7,840 nt of DNA from Bifidobacterium breve (GCA_945896935.1 CAMDER010000079.1:1-7840), one strand, 5' to 3'. Shown: positions 1 to 6,041, counted from the stretch's first letter. Program-made: numbers and translations. The notes: generated by a model not told the origin, from the letters alone.

Positions 1-1034
1 GTTGCGGCGTGACACAACTTGACCGAACGCACAAACTTGGCTCCGGCTTCAAGACCACCGGCCAATTCAAACGACAGCACCCCACCGTGCATGCGGTACT
101 GACGCGAGGCCAATTCAAATTGCGGATGAGATTCAAGACCCGGATGCCGCACCGAAAGAACTGCTGGGTGCGCTTCAAGTGCACGACCAATCGCAACAGC
201 GTTCGCACCTTGTTGACGCAAACGCGGACCAAGTGTGCGCAAACCGCGCAAACCGTTCAATGCATCAAACGGCGATGCACATGCACCTTGCAGAACTGCA
301 AAGCCCCACAACGCGTCAATGAGATCGCTCTCGCCAGCAACAACACCAAGAGTTGCGTCGTTATGGCCCGCCATTGCTTTGGTCGCTGAGTGTAAAACCA
401 AATTCACACCATGATCAAGCGGACGTGAACCAAGTGGTGTTGACAACGTCGAATCCACAACAGTTATTGGGCCTTTGATTGAACCCAAGTCGTCAAGATC
501 AACAATGTCAAGTAACGGATTCGCTGGTGTTTCAGCTAACACCATCATCGTTCGACCAGGAATCACTGCTTCAGCAAATGCACCGAGCTTCGTTCCATCA
601 ACAAACGTGACATCAATACCAAATCGTGGACACACGCCGGCGAGTAACTGCATCGTGCCGCCATACAACTGCTTTTGCGCAACGATGTGATCGCCCTTTG
701 AACACAAACCAAGAATGACACCAGCGATTGCGCCCATGCCCGATGCGTACGCACGTGCTGCTTCAGCACCTTCAAGTTCGGCGACTGCACTTTCAAAGGC
801 CTGCACAGTTGGATTGCCATGACGGCCGTAAAACTTGCCCGCTTTGGTTGAGTGCGCCATCTTGCGACCTTCTTCAAGCGAACCCATCTCGTAGGTCGTT
901 GAAGCAAACAAGACCGGAGCCATCGAGATCTGATCGTCGGGGCGACCCGCACTAATGGCCACAGTCTCGGGCTGGAGTTCGGATGGTTCGTGATTCGGCG
1001 AAGAGTGTGCAGGAGTGTTCGATGATGTGGTCAT
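1..1034 (-). CDS. Cys/Met-metabolism PLP-dependent enzyme (cystathionine gamma-synthase/lyase family), C-terminus cut by window edge
   Basis: Fold-type I PLP enzyme of the trans-sulfuration family, acting in the cytosol on cystathionine, homoserine esters or related sulfur amino acids. 344 complete codons are visible; the family is usually about 390-400 aa, so roughly 50 C-terminal residues lie beyond the left edge. The PLP lysine is K219 in HSATK (216-219 = SATK). FYGRHGNPT (68-76) supplies the phosphate-binding Tyr69/Arg71 pair, QLYGGT (122-127) the ring-stacking Tyr124, and VVDST (192-196) the aspartate pairing with the PLP nitrogen. LQGACASPFDA (248-258) is the usual family block. The residue after YG is Gly, where methionine gamma-lyase has its catalytic Cys, so that activity is less likely. 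Synthase versus lyase cannot be decided. ATG at 1034 is chosen because the family-like sequence begins about 20 residues later; a weak AGGAG lies about 20 nt upstream. An in-frame GTG at 1058 is possible but abuts the AGGA. Divergent from the regulator at 1255. Confidence 0.9.
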   Translation of the reverse strand, partial: MTTSSNTPAHSSPNHEPSELQPETVAISAGRPDDQISMAPVLFASTTYEMGSLEEGRKMAHSTKAGKFYGRHGNPTVQAFESAVAELEGAEAARAYASGMGAIAGVILGLCSKGDHIVAQKQLYGGTMQLLAGVCPRFGIDVTFVDGTKLGAFAEAVIPGRTMMVLAETPANPLLDIVDLDDLGSIKGPITVVDSTLSTPLGSRPLDHGVNLVLHSATKAMAGHNDATLGVVAGESDLIDALWGFAVLQGACASPFDALNGLRGLRTLGPRLRQQGANAVAIGRALEAHPAVLSVRHPGLESHPQFELASRQYRMHGGVLSFELAGGLEAGAKFVRSVKLCHAA

Positions 1035-1254
1035 GGTGATTCCGAGCGTTGAAAGCACTCCTAGTCAACCATCAAACGGCTGGTCAACGAACCTGATTTA
1101 CCCATGAATCACCGATTTATCTGGGCCTCAGCAGAAAGTTTTGGTCAAGACAAACAAACCTTCAAGAAAAGTGCAACGTGTCGTCTTTTAATTACTCACT
1201 ACCCATGACAACAAATAGCGCTCAAGTTCTGGGCACTACCTACCGATAAAGGCG
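1035..1254. other. Divergent intergenic region between PLP enzyme and response regulator
   Basis: About 220 nt of AT-richer DNA that must hold the 5' ends of both divergent genes. On the plus strand an AT-rich patch (TTTTAATT near 1187-1194) and AAAGG at 1248-1252 precede the regulator. On the minus strand two TTGACC/TTGACT-like stretches occur (around 1065-1070 and 1080-1085), but none has a convincing -10 at 16-18 nt. I see no SAM-riboswitch core, T-box or hairpin-plus-T-tract terminator. A 9-nt word TACCCATGA occurs twice, about 102 nt apart, which may be chance. No protein is supported here. Confidence 0.6.
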
Positions 1255-2115
1255 ATGACTGTCATGACACTTATAGAGACTCACTTCCCCGGATCAACCG
1301 AATCGAGGCTCCGTCCCACTGTGGCCGGCGCTATCGAACAACGGCCCGAAGGCGAATCAACCCCTCGGGCTTTGGTGACCCTGATCCACAACTCCGACCG
1401 TCGTTCGGTCGAAGCCGCCCTGCAGCGCATCGGATATATCGTGCGAGCAACCAACGATCACACCGCTGCCGAAGTCATGCTTCGTTCATTTGCCCCTGAT
1501 CTGTTAGTGATTGACGCACGAGATGCATACCCGCTTCCCAACAACCTCATGACTCAGGTGCGACGTTGCCCCGAGATCTACATCATCGTTGTTGGTGCTA
1601 ACTCTGATGACCAGCGCATGACCGTGTTGCGCAATGGCGCCGACCACGCTTTACCCATCGACGTCTCCCCCGATGAAGTTGCCGTCCGGTGCCAGGCATT
1701 GATGCGTCGTTCACGCCAGTTCACCCAAATCGTTGCGACTAATGGCCAACCGAAGAACCTCTATTTCGGCCCGCTTGATGTCGATCTTGGCCGACGTGAA
1801 ATTCGCGTGAATCGTTATCCCATCACCGCAACACGTCTTGAGTTCGATCTGTTCTCACAATTGTGTCTACGCCCACTTGAAGTGTGCAGCCGTGTTGAAT
1901 TACTTGAAAGTGTCTGGGGACCTCACTGGGTTGGTGACACGCATGTTGTTGACGTTCACTTGTCAAACTTGCGACGCAAACTCAACGAACGGGCGCCCGA
2001 GTTGCGTTTTATGCACACGGTTCGTGGCATCGGTTTCCGTTTAGCTGACGACCTCTTGCAATTGGCTCAGCACGACCTAGCGTCGTCACGCATGCTCGAA
2101 GCCCATACCGCATAA
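1255..2115 (+). CDS. OmpR/PhoB-type response regulator with degenerate receiver domain
   Basis: DNA-binding transcription regulator of 286 aa. Residues 1-38 are a polar leader, about 39-152 a receiver-like domain, about 166-266 an OmpR winged helix, and 267-286 a short tail. The winged helix is clear: TRLEFDLF (193-200), then the recognition-helix stretch VVDVHLSNLRRKL (231-243) and the wing VRGIGFRL (256-263). In the receiver, Asp87 (LLVIDARD) sits at the phospho-acceptor position. The N-terminal acidic pair is replaced by HNSD (45-48), the Thr/Ser switch position reads VVGA, and the conserved Lys before Pro is missing (ALPID, 132-136). Phosphorylation-independent action, as in the actinobacterial orphan regulator GlnR, is therefore plausible but inferred. 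No histidine kinase is adjacent. AAAGG at 1248-1252 is very close to ATG 1255 and better spaced for ATG 1264, so the true start may be residue 4. It ends 4 nt from convergent imuB. Target genes are unknown. Confidence 0.88.
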   Translation: MTVMTLIETHFPGSTESRLRPTVAGAIEQRPEGESTPRALVTLIHNSDRRSVEAALQRIGYIVRATNDHTAAEVMLRSFAPDLLVIDARDAYPLPNNLMTQVRRCPEIYIIVVGANSDDQRMTVLRNGADHALPIDVSPDEVAVRCQALMRRSRQFTQIVATNGQPKNLYFGPLDVDLGRREIRVNRYPITATRLEFDLFSQLCLRPLEVCSRVELLESVWGPHWVGDTHVVDVHLSNLRRKLNERAPELRFMHTVRGIGFRLADDLLQLAQHDLASSRMLEAHTA

Positions 2116-2119
2116 TTCG

Positions 2120-3796
2120 TCAGGCATACTCGGCGGTCAGCCACCACTTCCCGGCCGCCACTTCAGCAAGATACGCACACTGCCCGTTGGGTTGTTCGAT
2201 CACCAACTGGAATCGAGCAGCCCGACGAGCGCGGTGATCCCACCAACGTTCATCAACGGGCCACGGCCCAGCCCACGCCACGATGCGACATGAACGACCG
2301 CGCTGCACCAAGGTTTCTGGAGTCGCACTCATCAGTCCGCGACCATTCACTGCGACGGCACGCCCATGGACATCAATGACTTCGACAAGCAATGGTTCAT
2401 GATGCACGACCGCCGGCGCAGGTGCTGGCAATGAACCAGGCCATACTGCTGCGTTGGCATCATCGTCGGGTCGCAGAACCAACTGTTGACCAACGCCTCC
2501 AGAGTCAGCACTACCGATATCGGCGTAACACATCATCTCGTACACCTCGCGCGGGTCGCGTCCACCTCGCCACGAAGCAACCGTGACACTTTGTGGACCT
2601 AACAAACCAATCACACGCGTGATTGCCCGTGTTGCATTGTCGTCGGCCTCTGATCGCCCACCCCAAAAACCGACTTGGGTACCAGCATCAGAACGAATGT
2701 CAATGGGCGTCACCCGCAACAAAGTGACACCAGCAGTTGGTGGTTCGGCGCCATTGATCCAACCATCAAGCTGCCACCGCACTCGATCAAGCAAAGTGCT
2801 TGAACGCATTCCTTCGGCTCGATACCAAACTCGCTGTGAGCTTTCGCCGTGTTCACTCTCGGCTTCAACTTGTACGCGCGTACAAACTTGGCCGCGTTCA
2901 TGAAAGTAACCACCCAATTCATCGGTGAGTGCTTTAGCCGCAAACACCAACATGTCAAGTTGCGACAACGGATCATCAAACACTCGAGTCATTGTTAAGT
3001 CGGGTGGTGGCGGAATCGTTGATGGTGGAGTGTCATCGGTGCCGCTTGCCAAGCGATGCAGAGTTTCACCAATCGCACCGAATCGCCCCACTAAATCGGT
3101 CACTGACAAGCGAGCAATATCACCAAGTTGTCGCAAACCAAGTCGTTCAAGAAGATCAACTAAGTCCGGGGGACATCCAGCGACTGCAGTTAAAACTTTT
3201 ACCGCATATGGCGCCAGAAATTCGGCGGTGGCTTGCATGCCAGGCCGAATGACAACTGGTTCACCTCGACGCGACGATGAACGTGCTGCCAGTGTCGCAG
3301 CAACACGGCCGTCGGCAATACCAATACCCAGACCTCCACCAGCAGTCATGACCTCATCAACATCGAGTCCGTGACTTGCGTGAGATAAACCTTCGCGTGC
3401 CAATGCCAGCAGACGAACTGCCAAAGCATCATCGCCACCGACATAACGCGATGGCCCACGCGTTGCTAACAACAATGAGCCAGGATTTTCGACATCGATC
3501 AACGGAACCAAGGCGCCAATTGATTGCACAACTGGTTCATACATGCGCGCATCGCGATCGGCGTTATAAGGAACGATCACTAAGTGCGGACACGCACCCT
3601 GGGCTTGCCGGCGACGTTGTCCGGGGCGAACTCCTTCACGCCAAGCCAACGGCGAGCATGACAAGACTCTCTGGGCGTGAAAAACAGCAAGCGGTTGTAT
3701 TGGCCCAAAAGTTTCGGGTTCGTGCAAAATTGCCGCAGTGATTGGCCACGCCGGAGTATGTAAAACCGCACATCGCGGTGGTTGAACAGTTGTCAT
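2120..3796 (-). CDS. imuB: ImuB, catalytically inactive Y-family polymerase homolog of the SOS mutasome
   Basis: Adaptor protein of 558 aa that in mycobacteria bridges ImuA', the sliding clamp and the error-prone polymerase DnaE2 during damage-induced mutagenesis. It resembles a Y-family polymerase, but the active site is lost: the N-terminal strand reads VLHTPAWP, where DinB has its metal-binding Asp, and the SIDE motif is replaced by LIDVENPGS (about 99-107). A helix-hairpin-like block (LERLGLRQLGDIARL, about 216-230) and a little-finger start (FDDPLSQLDMLVFAAKAL, about 273-290) follow. QVGFWG at 374-379 (nt 2660-2677) matches the place and form of the beta-clamp motif QLPLWG of mycobacterial ImuB. 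The actinobacterial C-terminus is intact (WAGPWPVDERWWD about 508-520; KWWLTAEYA at the end). It follows imuA' in the arrangement TAA-TTG-ATG. I take the ATG at 3796; the TTG at 3799 would add one residue. The short junction suggests translational coupling. Confidence 0.92.
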   Translation of the reverse strand: MTTVQPPRCAVLHTPAWPITAAILHEPETFGPIQPLAVFHAQRVLSCSPLAWREGVRPGQRRRQAQGACPHLVIVPYNADRDARMYEPVVQSIGALVPLIDVENPGSLLLATRGPSRYVGGDDALAVRLLALAREGLSHASHGLDVDEVMTAGGGLGIGIADGRVAATLAARSSSRRGEPVVIRPGMQATAEFLAPYAVKVLTAVAGCPPDLVDLLERLGLRQLGDIARLSVTDLVGRFGAIGETLHRLASGTDDTPPSTIPPPPDLTMTRVFDDPLSQLDMLVFAAKALTDELGGYFHERGQVCTRVQVEAESEHGESSQRVWYRAEGMRSSTLLDRVRWQLDGWINGAEPPTAGVTLLRVTPIDIRSDAGTQVGFWGGRSEADDNATRAITRVIGLLGPQSVTVASWRGGRDPREVYEMMCYADIGSADSGGVGQQLVLRPDDDANAAVWPGSLPAPAPAVVHHEPLLVEVIDVHGRAVAVNGRGLMSATPETLVQRGRSCRIVAWAGPWPVDERWWDHRARRAARFQLVIEQPNGQCAYLAEVAAGKWWLTAEYA

Positions 3797-3799
3797 CAA

Positions 3800-4579
3800 T
3801 TACCCGACGCGACGTAAAGGAATGACAACACCAGTGTTCTCCACTGTCACCGTTGCAACTGGGCTCAGTTGTCCGTGATGATCGGGCAACCACACCTGAT
3901 GCTCGGGCGGGCGCGCTCGTCGGCGCCCATCAAGTTGCAACAACACTTGTCGCCGTTGCAGATAGCCATAGCCAAGACCAACACCTTGCCATTGCTGCGT
4001 CGTTGCTGTGAGTCGAACATCGGCCGACAGCGAACTTGTCAACGATTTCGCTTCACCCACAACAACCAAAACGCCACCCCGCGATTGCACTCGCGTTTGT
4101 AAACGTCGCAATAACGATGTTGATAACGAGTTCACAACATGCTGAGCCAGCAACAACACGTCGACACCGTCAACTAAAGCCGACAACACTGCAGCCGCAT
4201 CGGTCTGCTGACCAGAAGCCGACGAACCACCGGTTGGGTCGGCTACAAAAACTGTGCGTTCAAGTGCAACACCCAAGTCGGCGGCAGCCTGCACTCCACA
4301 ACTCGCCAGACCCACAACTCCGGCCCATGAACCCGCCTGAGTTGGTGCCACCAAAACTGCTAAGGCGCATGACATAGCCGCCGAACCCACGCAGGCGACC
4401 GTGTGCCCGCGCGTGAGAGCAAGCGGTGCTGGATCGTCGGGGCTCAACCCAAAGAGCGGTGCCAGAGCCTGGTGGACGGGCAAGAGGCGCTCGCGCGCCA
4501 AGGTCATTTCAGACAGGGTCATTTCAGAGAGCGGACCCGAGAGCGAATTCGGGACAGACGACAGGAGAACCGCAGACAT
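3800..4579 (-). CDS. imuA': ImuA', RecA-like accessory protein of the SOS mutasome
   Basis: 259-aa partner of ImuB in DnaE2-dependent translesion synthesis. It belongs to the short actinobacterial ImuA' type: LARERLLPVHQALAPLFGL (27-45), a degenerate P-loop region (VACVGSAAMSCALAVL, 61-76) with no Lys and so no canonical Walker A, GSWAGVVGL (83-91), ALERTVFVADP (104-114) at the RecA-core strand, then GVLVVVGEA (168-176) and a C-terminal VWLPDHHG (228-235). ATP binding is therefore doubtful, as known for the family. It begins 34 nt after the stop of the B12-binding regulator and directly precedes imuB. Regulation is visible: a perfect LexA-type palindrome and a -10 sit right upstream. ATG 4579 has no well-spaced Shine-Dalgarno and lies 7 nt after the -10, consistent with a leaderless mRNA. 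The N-terminal region carries a tandem SEMTL-SEMTL duplication (18-27). The identification rests on family resemblance plus the adjacent ImuB and SOS box. Confidence 0.88.
   Translation of the reverse strand: MSAVLLSSVPNSLSGPLSEMTLSEMTLARERLLPVHQALAPLFGLSPDDPAPLALTRGHTVACVGSAAMSCALAVLVAPTQAGSWAGVVGLASCGVQAAADLGVALERTVFVADPTGGSSASGQQTDAAAVLSALVDGVDVLLLAQHVVNSLSTSLLRRLQTRVQSRGGVLVVVGEAKSLTSSLSADVRLTATTQQWQGVGLGYGYLQRRQVLLQLDGRRRARPPEHQVWLPDHHGQLSPVATVTVENTGVVIPLRRVG
4502..4531 (-). repeat. 15-bp tandem duplication inside imuA'
   Basis: Two adjacent 15-nt units, 4502-4516 and 4517-4531, both beginning GGTCATTTCAGA on the plus strand and differing at one base (C versus G at position 13). Fifteen nt is in frame, so the protein gains a repeated pentapeptide SEMTL at residues 18-27, in the variable leader before the conserved part of ImuA'. 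It looks like a recent slippage event. Confidence 0.9.
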
Positions 4580-4586
4580 GCCCCCG

Positions 4587-4592
4587 ACTATA
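4587..4592 (-). promoter_or_regulatory. -10 element of the imuA'-imuB promoter
   Basis: TATAGT on the minus strand, close to the TATAAT consensus. Its end is 7 nt from the imuA' ATG, so transcription would start at or one base before the start codon, giving a leaderless or nearly leaderless mRNA. Candidate -35 elements are poor: GAAACT at 17-nt spacing, or CTGAAA at 19-nt spacing. Both overlap the TGA stop (4614-4616) of the upstream gene. Confidence 0.65.
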
Positions 4593-4593
4593 G

Positions 4594-4607
4594 CGAACAG
4601 GTGTTCG
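4594..4607. promoter_or_regulatory. SOS box (LexA operator) of imuA'-imuB
   Basis: CGAACAGGTGTTCG, a perfect CGAAC-N4-GTTCG palindrome, matches the core of the LexA site used in actinobacteria and other Gram-positives. It lies one base upstream of the -10 and inside the would-be -35/-10 spacer, 15 nt before the imuA' ATG, so bound LexA would block RNA polymerase. imuA'/imuB are known LexA-regulated genes in mycobacteria, which makes the assignment strong. The outer flanking bases (G and T) differ from the extended T...A form. Confidence 0.9.
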
Positions 4608-4613
4608 TAAGTT

Positions 4614-5465
4614 TCAGGAGCGTTTTTTCTTTAGCTGATCAAGGAACTCAATAAAGCCTCGAGCGCCTGCAGCAAAGTGATCAGCCCCCAGGTCATGGGC
4701 GTGCTTCTCGTCCCGAATGCCACCTCCGCCTAGTACGACTGGAAGATTTGGCCCAATGGCCGCCCGCAAAGCCGCAACAGTCGCCATGGCTGAGGCCTCT
4801 GATTCAGCCGAGGTCACGCTGACCCCAACCGCGACCAGGTCGGGCATCTTGCCAGCGGCATACACAAATGATTCAGACGGGGTGTCGCCGCCAAGGTCAA
4901 GAACTTCCCAACCCTGTAAACGCAACAGGTCGCCCAACATGGCCAAGGCCAAAACATGACGCTCGCCCGTTGCTCCACCAATCAAAATCTGGCCCCGTCG
5001 TCGACCCCGCTTGAAACACCGCGGGCTTAATTGTCCAATTAAACGGGCTGTAATCGCACTGGCTTGGTGTTCAACTGAAATGTCAATCTCACCCGCGGCC
5101 CACCTCGTACCAATATCTGCCAGCGTGGGCGACAAAATCTCGAGATACACCCGTTCAACATCGGCACCTGAATCGATGGCCCGCTTTAAAACTTCCCACG
5201 CACCGCTCGAGTCACCGGCCGCAAAACATCGTTCAAGTTCAAGAACATAATTTGTGGTGCGCCGCGAATCACCAAATGCCTCAATGCTCTTCTTCGGTTG
5301 ATTCTTCTCGTCTTGGAATTGCTGCAACGATTCGCGCGCAATATGCCACACACCGCCGACTTGATAGCCCTCTAATCGACGACTCTTCACGTAGCGATAG
5401 GCCGTCATGTAGCTCACACCGAGGACATCTTTGACCTCATCAAGCGTCAGTACATTTGCGTCCAC
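4614..5465 (-). CDS. CarH-like B12-binding transcriptional regulator with excisionase-type HTH
   Basis: 283-aa predicted cobalamin-binding DNA-binding protein. Domains in order: an excisionase/MerR-like helix-turn-helix (about 5-50: LTLDEVKDVLGVSYMTAYRY, then GYQVGGVWHI), a polar linker (51-70), a helical B12 cap (about 71-150) and a Rossmann B12-binding domain (about 158-280). The cap has the Trp-x9-Glu-His signature of adenosylcobalamin photoreceptors: W122, E132, H133. The B12 domain has GERH (167-170), with H170 as the likely lower axial ligand, then LDLGGDTP (189-196), VGVSVTS (213-219) and VVLGGGGI (243-250). In CarH the dark form is a tetramer bound to DNA, and light breaks the Co-C bond and releases it; the same behaviour here is inference. 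A redox or ligand-sensing role is the alternative. GTG 5465 is the first usable start, because an in-frame TAG lies 4 codons upstream. No Shine-Dalgarno is present. It ends 34 nt before imuA', so transcripts could read through. Confidence 0.85.
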   Translation of the reverse strand: MDANVLTLDEVKDVLGVSYMTAYRYVKSRRLEGYQVGGVWHIARESLQQFQDEKNQPKKSIEAFGDSRRTTNYVLELERCFAAGDSSGAWEVLKRAIDSGADVERVYLEILSPTLADIGTRWAAGEIDISVEHQASAITARLIGQLSPRCFKRGRRRGQILIGGATGERHVLALAMLGDLLRLQGWEVLDLGGDTPSESFVYAAGKMPDLVAVGVSVTSAESEASAMATVAALRAAIGPNLPVVLGGGGIRDEKHAHDLGADHFAAGARGFIEFLDQLKKKRS

Positions 5466-5471
5466 TGCGAC

Positions 5472-5477
5472 AGGCTA
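5472..5477 (-). promoter_or_regulatory. Possible -10 of the CarH-like gene (leaderless start)
   Basis: TAGCCT on the minus strand fits TANNNT and is followed by exactly 6 nt and then the GTG start at 5465, so transcription would begin on the start codon. There is no Shine-Dalgarno. No good -35 is seen. The match to the hexamer is weak, and the support is mainly positional. Confidence 0.35.
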
Positions 5478-5478
5478 A

Positions 5479-5498
5479 GTGCGCATCACCATGTGTGC
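5479..5498. promoter_or_regulatory. Imperfect inverted repeat upstream of the CarH-like gene, possible operator
   Basis: GTGCGCAT-CACC-ATGTGTGC: two 8-nt arms around 4 nt, with 5 of 8 positions symmetric, including the inner CAT/ATG. It lies just upstream of the putative -10, where an autoregulatory repressor of the CarH kind would bind. The symmetry is modest and could be chance. Confidence 0.25.
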
Positions 5499-5547
5499 GA
5501 GGTTATGCCGTCACAAATACGCCCAAATTTTCGGGGTTTTGGGTTTA

Positions 5548-6000
5548 TTAAGCGGTCAACCTGGCACGAGCAGCCCGACTGCGCTCAACGAGATGCGCTG
5601 GCACTCGACTGTCAATCACGACCCCGCCTTCTGCAGGCGCACTACTTGCGGCCGGCGCTTCTTCGGCGGCAACAAGATCTTCAAAAGCTGGCGGAACCAT
5701 TCCGGGCTTCCAGTATTGGTACAAATCGCGAACAATGTCCTGTAAACCCTCAGAGTCAAAGCCCTGGGCGAGATCGACAGTGATCATGTTTTGATACACA
5801 TGAACGCCAGCCACCCGACCAGTGGCAAAAAGGCGCCGAGCCAATTCGGCCGACGGGGTTACTGACGAAACAGCATGAGCATTGGTGTCAGTCGACAAGA
5901 AACTTTCGTGACCCATGCCCGACAGACTGCGATTGGCCTCAAACCGGACGATTCCGGAGCGACGACTTTGCTTTTCAACGACGACAACAGGCTGACCCAT
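5548..6000 (-). CDS. Small protein with probable Nfu/NifU N-terminal-like domain
   Basis: 150-aa soluble protein with no signal peptide or membrane segment. The middle (about 48-97: PSAELARRLFATGRVAGVHV, then ITVDLAQG, then LQDIVRDLYQYW) resembles the Nfu N-terminal domain pattern, in which a short helix precedes a G-V-x-x-V strand and an xITV strand. The CxxC iron-sulfur scaffold motif of Nfu C-terminal domains is absent and the protein has no cysteine at all, so a direct Fe-S scaffold role is not supported. The N-terminal part contains RSLSGMGHESF (24-34). The C-terminal third (about 108-150) is Ala/Glu-rich and low in complexity, ending in a basic ARARLTA tail. ATG 6000 has AAGG 7 nt upstream (6008-6011), which also overlaps a TAAGGT -10-like hexamer. 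It lies 82 nt upstream of the CarH-like gene on the same strand and is divergent from the acyl-CoA dehydrogenase. The function is unknown. Confidence 0.75.
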   Translation of the reverse strand: MGQPVVVVEKQSRRSGIVRFEANRSLSGMGHESFLSTDTNAHAVSSVTPSAELARRLFATGRVAGVHVYQNMITVDLAQGFDSEGLQDIVRDLYQYWKPGMVPPAFEDLVAAEEAPAASSAPAEGGVVIDSRVPAHLVERSRAARARLTA

Positions 6001-6006
6001 ACGACA

Positions 6007-6012
6007 ACCTTA
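6007..6012 (-). promoter_or_regulatory. Possible -10 of the Nfu-N-like gene
   Basis: TAAGGT on the minus strand fits TANNNT and lies exactly 6 nt before the ATG at 6000, which would give a leaderless transcript. The same bases contain AAGG, which could instead be a Shine-Dalgarno with 7-nt spacing, so the reading is ambiguous. Confidence 0.3.
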
Positions 6013-6025
6013 GTTCGCACGAGGT

Positions 6026-6041
6026 ACGGTCACAGCACCGT
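6026..6041. promoter_or_regulatory. Short inverted repeat in the divergent Nfu-N-like/acyl-CoA dehydrogenase region
   Basis: ACGGT-N6-ACCGT, a perfect 5-nt inverted repeat inside the 88-nt divergent region. It could be an operator serving either gene. It is too short to assign to a regulator and has no T-tract, so it is not a terminator. Confidence 0.2.

Noticed and set aside
563..952. 129-aa open frame on the minus strand
   Set aside because: It is in another frame inside the PLP-enzyme gene, whose translation carries the family motifs; this one has none.
1098..1209. TACCCATGA repeated twice about 102 nt apart as paired regulator sites
   Set aside because: A single 9-nt direct repeat without symmetry or a promoter context could easily be chance.
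1035..1254. Possible SAM riboswitch or T-box upstream of the sulfur-amino-acid enzyme
   Set aside because: No recognisable riboswitch core, conserved GCAACC-like segment or terminator hairpin is visible on the minus strand.
2925..3374. 149-aa open frame antisense to imuB
   Set aside because: Low-complexity Ser/Pro/Arg translation without domain motifs, fully inside a well-supported gene on the other strand.
2120..3796. Active DNA polymerase IV (DinB)
   Set aside because: The metal-binding Asp and SIDE-motif carboxylates are absent, and the C-terminus and neighbour are those of ImuB.
4614..5465. Corrinoid methyltransferase protein (MtaC/MetH type)
   Set aside because: The N-terminal HTH, the W-x9-EH cap and the lack of a methyltransferase neighbour favour a regulator.
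5521..5550. CCCAAA...TTTGGG as a terminator after the Nfu-N-like gene
   Set aside because: Only a 6-bp, mostly A-T stem with a 10-nt loop, and no T-tract follows on the minus strand.
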